Shown piece after piece: positions 37,416 to 46,239 of a stretch of 64,000 nt of DNA. Under the pieces are notes generated by a model. The model searched no databases, was not told the DNA's origin, and worked only from the letters and a program-made list of their open reading frames with translations. A program made the position numbers and the translations under genes. Source of the DNA: Diphasiastrum complanatum (lineage: Eukaryota; Streptophyta; Lycopodiopsida; Lycopodiales; Lycopodiaceae); contig CM055099.1 in NCBI GenBank assembly GCA_029204225.1, positions 63,254,142 through 63,318,141 on the forward strand. Direction: 5' to 3'. Position 1 is the stretch's first letter; each line of letters opens with the position of its first letter.

Positions 37416-40400
37416 GCGAAATCATGTCGATTTGGCACATGTGAGCATTTAGCATCCATCTACTCATCGTTTCAGAGGTGGTGCACATAGTGGTTGTAGC
37501 ATTCGAGTCGTGTGGCGAGCAAAATCAATGAACGGAGATTTTAGGCAAGTGTAGGCCTTGTTTTCTAAAAGCGATTACATTGAGTTGTAGGTAACAAAAT
37601 CAAGTGGTTTAGGGTGTTCTAAGCCACCTTTCTCCATGCCATTACGACATGCGTAGCAAGATTTGAATGCAACACCCTTAATCCATGTGTATTTTGGCTA
37701 TTTTTATGAACTATCTTACATGCATTCGATTTAGGGGAGTTTGAACCTAGAATGCATTTCTACATGCCTACAAACACTGCTTCATTGTTATTTTTGCTTC
37801 ACATTATCCGTAGTGAAAGTTCCGATTGCCAAGCCCTCAATCCATGTGCTTTGTGTCCCTACTATGAAGTGATTTGTGAAGCACTTCATCCGGTTGAGGC
37901 AAGATTTTGGGCTACACTGCGCTTCTTCATGCCTGCAAGGACTCCTACGCTATTAGGTTTGCATGTTATAGTCCTTGGTGGAAGCTTCAAATGTCATGCC
38001 CTAATCCCATGTGTTTTTGGGCCCTCACTCTGATATGATCTATGGGCATATAATTGTGGTGCGGTTTGGAGCTACCAGAATGGCTGGGATGATGAGTAAC
38101 AAGTTGGGCAATGTTTTTAGCTTCTTTCCAATTTTAAAGTAATTATACGCGATATGTTTTAGGGTTTGTCTTGAATGCTTTCTTGTCATGAGCAGTTGTG
38201 TTGAACATATGCTCGTTTTTTTCTTTTGCAAGATTGATTTCATATTCACACGATGCCATTCATTGGAAGAGGCCTTCGGTTTGAGGTTGATCTCCTAGAG
38301 CGGGATGTGGTTGTTACTCTTGGCTTGGGTACGTGCAGATGGAGATGCCTACACTGTGGGTTCTTCACTGGATCGCTTACCACGATTAGGGCACACCTAC
38401 TACGACTGAGAGGGCTAGATGGGCGGGGGTTGGTGAGCATAGCTAGTTGCCCTTGCCCTAGGATATCTGATGAGGAGGTGGAGAGATTGGTGGATATGTA
38501 CGAGCCTGATGGTACATCCACCCATCCAATGAGATGGCCACAGAGTTTTGGTCATGACTTAGCAGTAGAGTGAGCTTTAGGATCACATGCTGGGCCTAGT
38601 ACAGTTGTAGGTGTAGCACAGGCAGGCTATGGTTTAGGTCTAGTACACGGTCCGCGACAAGCTCCTCTAGTTCTAGCTGCAGCAACATGGCCTAGTTCAG
38701 GTCCACGCATATTATTGGAGGCTATTCAGCGATAGGCCCTTTTGGTCCCATGACGTCATTAGCAGCCTATGCACCATATGCATCATCAAATCTTGCCAGA
38801 GAGCGAGGGAGAGATCTAGCATCTCATGACATCTGTGGGGTGTACTAGACCACGAGCGCCATGCGTGCAGCAGAGAGGGGTTAGGCCCAAGCACCAATAG
38901 ACCCTAGAGCGTTGTGGGTGGCAGAGAGAGTTTACTCGACAGGTTAGACGATTTTTCTACAAGTATGGCATTCCCTTTGCCATTGCTGACACCTGGGCAT
39001 TTACAGAGCTTGTGACTCTAGTCGCATCAAGAGACTCTTCGTGGAGGCCTTTTAGGAGAGAGGCATTGCGAGGAGCATGCTTCGTCAAGAGGAACAAACC
39101 ATCCCGGGAGAGCTAAGTTCTATTCGCACAGCGTGGCCGAGGTAAGAATCCTACCTCCTTAAACTTTTTGCATCTATTTTTGCGAGTATCGCTGTTTTTG
39201 AATATGGCTGATGGATGTTTGTCTATCAGCTACCAGTCATAACTTTTAAAGAATATATAAAAGAAAACCATGAAAATTAAAGAGATAAAGACACTTAACA
39301 CTCAGATGCCAAGGACTGGACCCAATATCATGGAGGGCCCATGGTTTAAGATTTTGAACAGATTGGGTGCTATCCATTTTATATCATAATGGGATCAAGA
39401 TTATTTGAACAAAATCTATAGTTATTGATGGGAAATAGGAATGGTATCTTAAAATCTTCATGAATTCTTTTTTATTGTGCTACATCCACATTGTGGTGCA
39501 TTCCATTCTTGAAAGTCTGTTAGTTCTTATGAACCTTGCACAATATGTAACACATGGATGCTAATCTAGCACATATGCATGGGACGTGCGTGTGCATGTG
39601 CGTGTGTGCGTGCACATGAGTGCAGGCAGGCACCGTGCAAGTGTATGCACTGCTTGTATCCTTTCTATAAATTTCGCTGTCAATATATTTTTCAGATTGA
39701 CCATGGTTAGTGCTACATGGTTTTACTTTCTTTCGTTCTCTTTAGGTTCGTAATGCATTCAGATAAGATTGACATTTTTTATGTTTTCATAGTAGAAACT
39801 GGTAGTTTCTATGATTTGAAATTTTTATATTTTCATGTTGGCAACTTAACAAAAGAAGAGCATGGTTACTTTGAAGGGAGGCTTCTTTTTCTTTCAGTAT
39901 ATGGCCCTGATAAAAGAAGAGCATTGTTACTTTGAACTTTGAAGGGAGGCTTCTTTTCCTTTCAAGTTTCAATATATGGCCCTTACCCCGATGTCAAACT
40001 TGCTTCCCCCTCCAATGTACAAGTTTTTTTGTTGTATTGTTGACTCTTATTTAGGTACACCGTCTAAAATTTTTTGGTCCCTCTCGTTCATTTCTCACAT
40101 TGAATGGAAATATTTCTTGTTCACTTCAGGTGAGCTTTAGCTTAAGTTTCACCTTCCTATGTAGGGTATAGAGGCCCTTGCAGGCCACAGTAGCTTGTAA
40201 AGCAAGAACTTGAGGAGAGGATCTGGGTTTAGTGGGAATGGCTAATTTTCTCTGCATGCAACCTATTTGTCCTGATATGAAGGAACCACTAAAATTGAAA
40301 TTGCTAGACATCTCTGTGCAGTATTGGAAATGGATGGGGTGACTTTACTTGCCCATGTGACCTTTTCCTGAAAGTGCTGTAGGGTTAATATGTGATAATT

Positions 40401-42382
40401 AATGAGCCACTCAAAATAATGATGTATACAGATTTGAAAGACACCCATGATTGTTTGGCAATGTATTTAGATGTTGGTATGTTCAAGATGATCGATTATG
40501 GGATTTAGAAAAGTGGGGAGCTGAGTCCAATTTGTTACTAGTTGTTTCAGCATTGATGTTGCTGTTCTTAATTTGATCTTGTTGTTTGTCATTCAATTCC
40601 TAGTCAGTACTGGGTCTACCCAAGAAAATTTGGATTCTGTTGATACTCAGATTAAAACTTACGATTCGGTACTGATGAAACCATACTGATGAAATGGAAT
40701 TTTTGACATCTTTGGCTGCAATTATCCTCTTCTCAAAGCTTTACCTAATGGCATCACTGACTTTTCAAATTGTTTTTGTAGATTTGAATATATTTTAATC
40801 TCACAAAGAGATGTACATAAAAGCTGACATTAGTACAGTATCATAAAAAGAACATGATAGAAATTAATCTGTGCTGAAACAGAGTCCAAATGGAAAGTTT
40901 GACTTGGTAAAACCGCCCACAACTATGCTTTTCAGGTTTTTTGTTGAACATTTATGGTTTTGGTTGCCAATGCTGTCAACAATTCTTATATTAAATAGAT
41001 GATCGTGGATGGTTCTAGTAATAGACTTTATGAGAGTTTCAGGGAATGATACAGCTTTGAGAATAATGTCTTTTCAGTTTGTTTGACGTTCACATGTGTA
41101 TATGAAGGTTCGAGATGAGATAGAGCAGTTGTTGGATGATGATGAGGATATGGCCGAAATGTATTTGAGTGACAAAATGAGAAGGCAACAGCTTGAAGGA
41201 ACCCTTTCTCCCAGCTATTCACATAACTTTGGAGAAGCGACAAAACTCGCAGGCACGACGCCTCTGGACTCGGAGGATGAGGAAGAGGGGTAAGTATCTG
41301 GGCATATCTGATGTTGCACTAGAGATTTGGTTAACAATCTATTGGAGCCTTGTTGATGAACATAGAGCAGCCTGCATTCTCTGGAGAAGACTTCTACATG
41401 ACCTAAATTTGTCTTTGACAGGTCTACAGTAGGAGGACTGGATGTTCATTGTTTAAGCACTTCTGATAAGGGTGACTGTGGTGAGAGAGTTGGCAGCTTT
41501 CGAAGCAATCCCAAAAGTTCGAATTGTAATAGCAGCACCAGCACCAGCAACTTTCCTGAAAAGCATCTAGATGTTGAAGAATTGGAAATGCTTTTGGAAG
41601 CATATTTTGTACACACTGATGGCACTCTCAACAAGCTTTCCGCAGTAGGTCTAGTTTCATATCAGCAAGTTTTCTGGTTGGCATTGCAAAAATGTGTAGT
41701 GATTATAGGTTGTATGAGCAGGCTAACTTGAGCTATTTAATTGCACCTTGGCATTATTGTACCTCTTCAGGCTGCAAGAAGCTTGGCATGTGCTACTGAA
41801 GTTCAGTTTGGTGTTAGTTTAATTCTTCAAGGTTTAAGAGCCTTTGTGCTGCAAATTAAGTAGATTGTTCATTTTTTTCTGGATTTCCTCTGAAGGCACA
41901 AGTTGAAGTACACAACATAACCTAAGCAATCTCTGTTAGAGTTGTCAAGATCCAGTCCTTGGGTACCCTCTATTTGGTATTAGCTTCAGTTGGCTTTCAA
42001 ACTATGAGTCCAAAGTGTACATTACATTAATTGTTGGCGTCTAGTCTGCAGAGCACCTCTCTTACTTGGTAGTTGGTTAATCTTGACGAGTTTCTTTTCT
42101 CAGCTAAAGGAGTATGTGGATGACACCGAAGACTACATCAACATAATGCTTGACGACAAACAAAACCATCTGCTTAAGATGGGAGTTATGTTATCCACAG
42201 CAACTCTTGCCATCAGTGCATTTATTGTTGTGACGGGAGTGCTTGGGATGAATATCAAGATACCGCTATTTGACAATGGCACCATGTCTCAATTTCTTTG
42301 TGTCGTTGTTGTGTCTGGTGCTGCTTCCCTTCTATTTTATGTCCTTGTTATTGGATGGTGCAAATGGAAAAGACTCATTTAG
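25935..42382 (+). CDS. MRS2/CorA-type magnesium transporter, six exons
   Basis: Exons joined at 25935-26354, 30366-30566, 30923-31051, 41108-41289, 41422-41644 and 42104-42382 give 477 residues with no internal stop; every donor is GT and every acceptor AG, and phases match. Plant MRS2 proteins form pentameric Mg2+ channels in plasma membrane, vacuole, plastid or mitochondrial membranes; which membrane applies here is not visible. Features: soluble N-domain with LPARDLRMLDPLLSYPSTIL and EVLLLNSKD (exon 1), coiled segments LTSKISTLNLERVRHIKSRL (exon 3) and VRDEIEQLL..DMAEMYL (exon 4), an acidic/Ser-rich loop (exons 4-5), LDVEELEMLLEAYF, then TM1 (about residues 411-432) ending in the selectivity motif GMN (433-435, bases 42245-42253) and TM2 (about 446-470), with a basic C-terminus CKWKRL. 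From memory it is closest to the Arabidopsis MRS2-3-like group. Start: ATG 25935 in good context (AAGATGG). All diagnostic residues are intact. Confidence 0.93.
26355..27979 (+). other. Intron 1, first part, and likely LTR
   Basis: Intron 1 spans 26355-30365 (4.0 kb). From 26355 to about 27450 no coding or repeat signature is recognised. From 27989 leftward the minus strand begins TGTTGAAGAG right after a purine tract AAGGGTGGG, so part of 27450-27989 is probably the LTR of the minus-strand copia piece described next; its far end was not located. Confidence 0.5.
27980..28380 (-). pseudogene. Copia RNase H 3' end in intron 1
   Basis: The minus frame (28376-28143) reads TIALSSTEAEYRATMRSPCE, LLHCDNQSCIQLARNPIYHA, RHIEMDQHF, the last domain of copia pol. 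It continues with a stop as YCDTNDQIADIFTKPLSRN and LLGVSLNKIAIKGGC, followed by the purine tract and an LTR start at 27989. It is antisense to the host gene. RT and everything upstream are absent. Confidence 0.8.
28381..28788 (+). pseudogene. Copia integrase C-terminal fragment in intron 1
   Basis: Frame 28570-28788 reads HTYPKDDRKKLDAKSVKCIF, LGYSEEAKVYILHNLETRKK and SSDVTFDEDHSP, typical of the region after the copia integrase core. Upstream, broken frames give FYKATI and HFKILKA-like pieces of the integrase core. It faces the opposite way to the adjacent RNase H scrap, so the two are separate insertions or a rearranged one. Confidence 0.7.
28789..30365 (+). other. Intron 1, remainder
   Basis: No recognisable coding, RNA or repeat signature. 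The stretch ends in the acceptor ACAG at 30362-30365. Confidence 0.6.
30366..30566 (+). CDS. MRS2-type transporter exon 2
   Basis: Residues 141-207. It starts GNVVGATSFNAAG after acceptor ACAG and ends LDAE before donor GAG|GTTATT. Contains the family-wide block LPFEFRALEVCLEAACSCLD; the part before it is a variable linker. Phase 0 at both ends. Confidence 0.9.
30923..31051 (+). CDS. MRS2-type transporter exon 3
   Basis: Residues 208-250, starting ATALEQQAYPALDALTSK after acceptor TTCAG and ending SGRVQK before donor AAG|GTAGTG. Strongly conserved helical segment of the cytosolic (matrix-side) funnel. Intron 2 (30567-30922, 356 bp) has no notable content. Confidence 0.92.
31052..33130 (+). 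other. Intron 3, first 2.1 kb
   Basis: Start of a 10.06-kb intron (31052-41107). No frame with a recognised domain and no clear repeat in this part. Confidence 0.55.
33131..33379. mobile_element. hAT-like MITE (233 bp) with 8-bp target-site duplication
   Basis: The element 33139-33371 starts CATAGTTGC and ends GCAACTATG, perfect 9-bp inverted termini, followed inward by CTAGAAA(C/T)GC(G/A)TTT on both arms (the left arm has a 9-base insertion). It is flanked by identical 8-bp copies GTACATAC at 33131-33138 and 33372-33379. Eight-base duplications are the hallmark of hAT-superfamily insertion. There is no coding frame, so it would be non-autonomous. Confidence 0.85.
33380..35587 (+). other. 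Intron 3, unassigned stretch
   Basis: Nothing recognised. A few short frames (34223-34408, 34712-34957) lack any known motif. A broken frame around 35100-35400 has protein-like composition (CLIDLLETINWVRIYLEFVK) but is not identified and could be an old transposon scrap. Confidence 0.4.
35589..35680 (+). repeat. Compound (CT)n(CA)n microsatellite
   Basis: About 30 CT units followed without a break by about 16 CA units, in intron 3 of the transporter gene. Frames of Ser-Leu or Thr-His repeats here are artefacts of the repeat. Confidence 0.95.
36325..37317 (-). pseudogene. Internally deleted LINE: endonuclease start joined to C-terminal zinc-binding region
   Basis: The minus-strand frame is open for about 330 codons from 37317 down to 36325. 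Its start reads IAVWNCDGIYSSSI, DLIDFITDRDLLFFMETHES and FRPETRSASGRG, matching the N-terminal third of an APE-type endonuclease (WN.DG, ..ETH.). At about 37068 it switches to a LINE C-terminal text: LGQLRVSSHQLAIESGKFHN, ERICQLCSLGEAESEEHFIF, RCPVYYEIRGRY, with the CxxC...HxxxxC zinc-binding pattern of LINE reverse transcriptases. The rest of the endonuclease and the whole RT are missing, yet the frame stays open. An in-frame stop lies just upstream (37318-37320). It is in antisense orientation within intron 3. Confidence 0.78.
37381..37412 (+). repeat. (GA)16 microsatellite
   Basis: Sixteen perfect GA units, 60 bp beyond the 5' end of the LINE remnant, in intron 3. Confidence 0.95.
38253..39116 (+). 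pseudogene. Decayed hAT-like transposase start (BED finger plus DUF659-like region)
   Basis: Frame 38253-38573 begins MPFIGRGLRFEVDLLERDVV and carries WRCLHCGFFTGSLTTIRAHL then CPCP, the C-x2-C...H...C spacing of a BED zinc finger as found at the N-terminus of plant hAT-like transposases. After a stop-ridden linker, 38928-39113 reads EFTRQVRRFFYKYGIPFAIA and WAFTELVTLVASRDSSWRPF, resembling the start of the DUF659 region ('GI.F....S..F..M...I'). The RNase-H-like core and dimerisation domain are absent. No terminal repeats were found for it. It lies in sense orientation in intron 3, 5 kb from the hAT-like MITE. Confidence 0.6.
39117..41107 (+). other. Intron 3, last 2 kb, with a short tandem duplication
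   Basis: No recognised coding content. At 39851-39979 two adjacent copies of a 60-68-bp unit (AAAAGAAGAGCAT.GTTACTT, GAAGGGAGGCTTCTTTT, ATATGGCCCT) lie in tandem. A GT/GC-rich purine-pyrimidine run lies at 39588-39645. The intron ends GTGTATATGAAG|GTTCGA, a poor match to the usual pyrimidine-rich CAG acceptor. Confidence 0.6.
41108..41289 (+). CDS. MRS2-type transporter exon 4
   Basis: Starts VRDEIEQLLDDDEDMAEMYL and ends EDEEE plus two bases of a Gly codon before donor GG|GTAAGT at 41290. The block is near-universal in plant MRS2 proteins. Intron 4 is 41290-41421 (132 bp). Confidence 0.9.
41422..41644 (+). CDS. MRS2-type transporter exon 5
   Basis: Completes the split Gly codon, then encodes a Ser/Asn-rich variable loop and the conserved LDVEELEMLLEAYFVHTDGT, ending NKLSA at donor GCA|GTAGGT. 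Acceptor is TTGACAG at 41415-41421. Intron 5 is 41645-42103 (459 bp). Confidence 0.9.
42104..42382 (+). CDS. MRS2-type transporter exon 6 (TM1, GMN, TM2)
   Basis: Acceptor TTTTCTCAG at 42095-42103; starts LKEYVDDTEDYINIMLDDKQ. Two hydrophobic segments flank the loop GMNIKIPLFDNGTMS. The stop TAG is at 42380-42382. The GMN tripeptide is the selectivity signature of CorA/MRS2 channels. Confidence 0.95.
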   Translation, partial: LKEYVDDTEDYINIMLDDKQNHLLKMGVMLSTATLAISAFIVVTGVLGMNIKIPLFDNGTMSQFLCVVVVSGAASLLFYVLVIGWCKWKRLI

Positions 42383-42561
42383 CATAAATCAAAGTGCAGC
42401 ATGCAAAACACGTACTTCTCCATGTACTTCCTCAGCGGTAAAGTTAATCTATGTGGCTGCATCGCTGAATATAAGGAATAGAACTATATCATATGAAAAG
42501 CTTTCCTTGTCTCTGAGTTTCCGTTCTTGTCACTAGAAAAAACATAAACGTAAACATGGTC

Positions 42562-42567
42562 AATAAA
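42562..42567 (+). terminator. Candidate polyadenylation signal
   Basis: AATAAA 180 bp after the transporter stop codon. This is the only evidence; no cleavage site can be fixed by eye. Confidence 0.4.
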
Positions 42568-44924
42568 ATTGAAGTGATCATGGTGTCTTGCTCGGGAGAT
42601 ATTATAACGCCAAATTACTGTACAAAATTCAAAGTACTGTACTTGGAAGATTTTGATTATTAGAAATTCATGTGGCTAGTGTGCAGAGTCTTTTAGACTT
42701 TATCCTATACTTCTTAGACCAAAATTAAGCAGGTCATGTTTCAGTAGGACTTTCTCTTGAGTTGTTGATTTTGATTTTTTGGATATATCAGTTTATCAAT
42801 CAAGCCCTGTGCCATTTGTGCTCTAAACTTGAACATGATTGTGTTGTGCAAGTTCCGTGATACTGTTGTACCTCATTGTGAAAAAATTTTGTCAGAGGAT
42901 TGTGCCTTACTCAGATGCTATATCTGTCACCATCAGTTGGACAATGACAGACCTGAACAGATTTCACAAACTTCATTACTAGCATTTTGTTGAAACTTCA
43001 TTATTGGCATTATGTCGAAATTGAAATGTTGGCAGTGAGAAGGCTGATATAGTAGTATGTTGTAGTATGTGTGCTTACAAGTGGACAGATTCAACAGTGA
43101 AAAATGGAAGGCTGATGTGTACAAATCTCCCCCAACATATGGTGAAGCTGCCGGCAAACACTTTTTTCTTTTCTTTGCTTCCAGATGAAAGACCTGTGCA
43201 GCGATGGAGGCAAGAAGCCTCTCCACACCCCAAATTGTGGCACACAAGCTCCACATTTTCAGTTTAAATAGAAACGTTCAACTTGATGTACCAACTACTT
43301 CAAGATTTGGCATTCCATTTATGCAACAAAAAGAGAATTTCAGATTATACATCTTTGATTGACCAACCTGTGTTCTCATCAACATCCAAAGTTGTGATTT
43401 CCAGAGATTCGCATAGAATACTAACCATCCATGATACTGAATGAGTACAGAAGTCATGAAGTTAGATTAAAAAAATTACGTGTCGAGGAGGTTGATAGCT
43501 TTTCAAGCATAATAGGATCCACTTGCAATCAGTCTTAGAGCCCAGAGTGGCAGACATTTGAATGTAGATCTTTTGTTGCATAGAAACAAGCTTGCAGGAA
43601 GATAGTAAATTGGATGTTTGTTGGCTGGCTAGCTGTGATTATCTTTTAGAATGTTGAAGCATGCCAAAAAAAAGCAAAATACTATTGTATGATGTAGAGG
43701 TGGATATATGACATCATTTAAAGACATGAAAAATGACATGATAAAACGAAATTGCAAAATACTATATGATTGACAATCATTTGAATAGCTAAAAATAAGC
43801 ATCCAAATTTCTCAAATGGAAAACAATTTATTGAAATAAAATTGATGAAATATCAATAAGTTGTCTCACAATAAGAGGAGTGTTGGTGAAAGCCTTCTTT
43901 TTCATTGAGATCAAGAATTCATTCGTGAAGGAGCGTTCGATGAAAAACACGCAACTTGTTAATTGATCAACTCATGAGTGTCTACTTCGTGTGCAACCTT
44001 GCCAACTCTATTGTGGATAACAGATTTTAACAGTAATTGATCACTTTAGAAACACATTTCAACTATCATTGCAAAGTTGAAGAGACTTTGATTTTTAGAT
44101 TTAAAAAGTGGCTTCACGATAGCTCTTTCGCTTAATGAAGGTGAATATGACTTGAGCCTCAACCTTCAACTATGTAAGCAAAAATGGATGTCTTCCATTG
44201 ATTGGGGTTTTGTTTTGCTTCAGAGGCCAAAATTCCAATATTATATCAATGTCATTAACTCCCTTGGAGATTGGAACATTGCATTGTTCCTTCTATCCAA
44301 CAAAGAAACATGTACTTCAATGTTAGCAAATTCTACTTTATTGCAAACCTTATGGTCCTTTTCCCTTGTTTTGGCTAAGGTTAGCATGTTTAATGGTTAC
44401 AAAGTTGAAAAAAGTGAGAAACAAGGTGAAGATCTTGCAAAGGACTAGGAAGTTATGCTTTGATCATAAATTGTTTCTTTGTCCATTGTGTCTAATGAAA
44501 ATGCAAACATTGTTATTCTAGAGTAGCTAATATTAGAGGAGCTCACATAAATATCAAACGAAGAACTAAAAATCTACTTCAACTTCTCTAAACATGTTCA
44601 ACCCTCACAATTCATGTTGGCGTGTTGTTGCAACCCTAGTAAAGTGGGTATGGCACCAAGAATCTCCCAAGAAGTTGTTTATGTTTCAAGATATTACTAT
44701 TCACCATGTAACTTTGTTCAACAGCCTTGGCATAACGTGAGTAGATTTTTTAGAGTTTTGCGAGTTTCTTTTTTGCCATGATTCAACAAAAAGATAGCAC
44801 ATGGTGTAATACCTTTTTTATGCGACAACTTGAATGTTTATTATTAAGAATTGTGGTCTGGTACATAGTTAAACATCCGACAATGGAATCCCAAAGTAAA
44901 GAAAATTGAAATTGATTGATTTTC
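42568..44924. other. Unassigned intergenic stretch
   Basis: No domain, RNA gene or strong repeat recognised. A 98-codon plus frame at 44152-44448 (MSLNLQLCKQKWMSSIDWGF...) has no known motif. Confidence 0.4.
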
Positions 44925-45365
44925 TTGTAGCCTCCAAAGATAGTATGCCAGCATGCAAAGCATAACAACACACAGTTGAGAACCAAATTTTGAGTAAAAA
45001 CATTATTTTATAATATATTTTGCAGCCCCCAAACATAGCACGCCGACGTGCTAAGTGAAACATGTAAGTTTTTTTTTTTTTTTTTGCAGCCTTCAAAGAT
45101 AGCACGCCGACGTGCCAAGTGAAACAATTTTTTTTTTCTTTGTAGCCTCCAAAGATGGCACGTTGGCATGTTGGCGTGCAAGAAGGCGAAACATCCCAAA
45201 AAAGAAAAACATGGGTTCTTTCACCTTGCACGCTGGTGTGCCATCTTTGGAGGCTACAAAAACGTTTCTTTTTTCACTTAGCACACTCGTGTGCTATCTT
45301 TGAAGGCTGCAAAAAAAAAAATTAGTTGTTTCACTTAGCATGTCGACGTGCTATGTTGGGAGATG
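44925..45365. repeat. Fold-back array of about 55-bp units (4 forward, 3 inverted)
   Basis: Forward units near 44926, 45020, 45084 and 45139 share TTTGCAGCC(T/C)CCAAA and TAGCACGCCGACGTGC.AAG then GTGAAACA, separated by T runs. After a centre near 45194-45218 the same units appear reverse-complemented near 45219, 45273 and 45328 (TTTCACTTAGCAC, GTGCTATCTTTG.AGGCTGCA), separated by A runs. Each unit also holds a small palindrome around GCACG.CG.CGTGC. The whole could fold into one long imperfect hairpin. Confidence 0.85.
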
Positions 45366-46239
45366 CATGTTTATAGTTGGAATCTTTTAACTAATCAAAC
45401 CTGTAATGTAGCGACAAAATATGATGTAACACGTTAAAAGTAGACATTGTTCATGACAATGATGATTTGATATATGAATTCCACGTAGACTACACAACTT
45501 GGTACTTGCATTATCACATAGAACAAATAATTTGTTTTGCATGAGAAAGCTGAATGGTTGTAAATGATTCACATGATACAGTGGGTCATGCTACGGTCTC
45601 CAATCCTTTTGTGATATTGGAAAATGAAAAGCCAGTTTTAATATGTAACAAAAAAAGAAAACAAGGGAACGTGGATACAATACCGCATAAGAAAGATGTG
45701 CTAGAGATTGTCATGACACCTACCTATCAAGAGACATTAACAGGATTATTAATAGTACATAGCGGAGACAACCAGTGTCACCTCCAAAGTTGTCTCACAT
45801 TGAGGTCCTCACAAGCGAACAGTTTTGTTTACAAAGAAATCCATTGAAATTTTTGCATCTAGCTAGTATTTTCTTATAGTTAGAGACAGAATGAAGCTAA
45901 TATTACATGGCATGCCATGTGCTACATAATCGGTGAACCATGAAACTCCCAAAAAATTTCCTTGCAAATTGGTAAAGATGGAAAATGTCCTACCCATTTA
46001 TTTGCATACATTCTAGAGAAATTTGAGGTACCACATTGTTTCATGCAATTGCATTGTATTTGAGTGATTTGTGAATTCTTTGAGTGTTTCACACGTGCCA
46101 AAGATAGCTTGATCCAAACTTTGCCTCTACTCCATAAATTGATGAGAAGTTGATCTAGTTTGAGAGAGATTGGAAAAGCTAGTGAGATCCATCTCACATT
46201 TTGTTGCAAGATCTTACATAGGAGTTGGTAGTACACCTT
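45366..46239. other. Unassigned stretch
   Basis: No recognised content; a 97-codon plus frame (45554-45847) has no known motif. Its right edge is the start of a Ty3 relic. Confidence 0.35.

Noticed and set aside
38712-38897. 61-codon minus frame within the hAT relic
   Set aside because: Antisense shadow of the degraded linker between the BED finger and the DUF659-like part.
41077-41107. TTTTCAG at 41071-41077 as acceptor for exon 4
   Set aside because: It would add TTT GTT TGA, a stop in frame, before the conserved VRDEIEQ block.
42933-43267. Opposite-strand frames of 107 and 66 codons downstream of the transporter
   Set aside because: No recognisable motif; composition like surrounding noncoding sequence.
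44925-45365. Possible CRISPR-like repeat array
   Set aside because: Units are imperfect, half are reverse-complemented, spacers are A/T runs, and the setting is eukaryotic.
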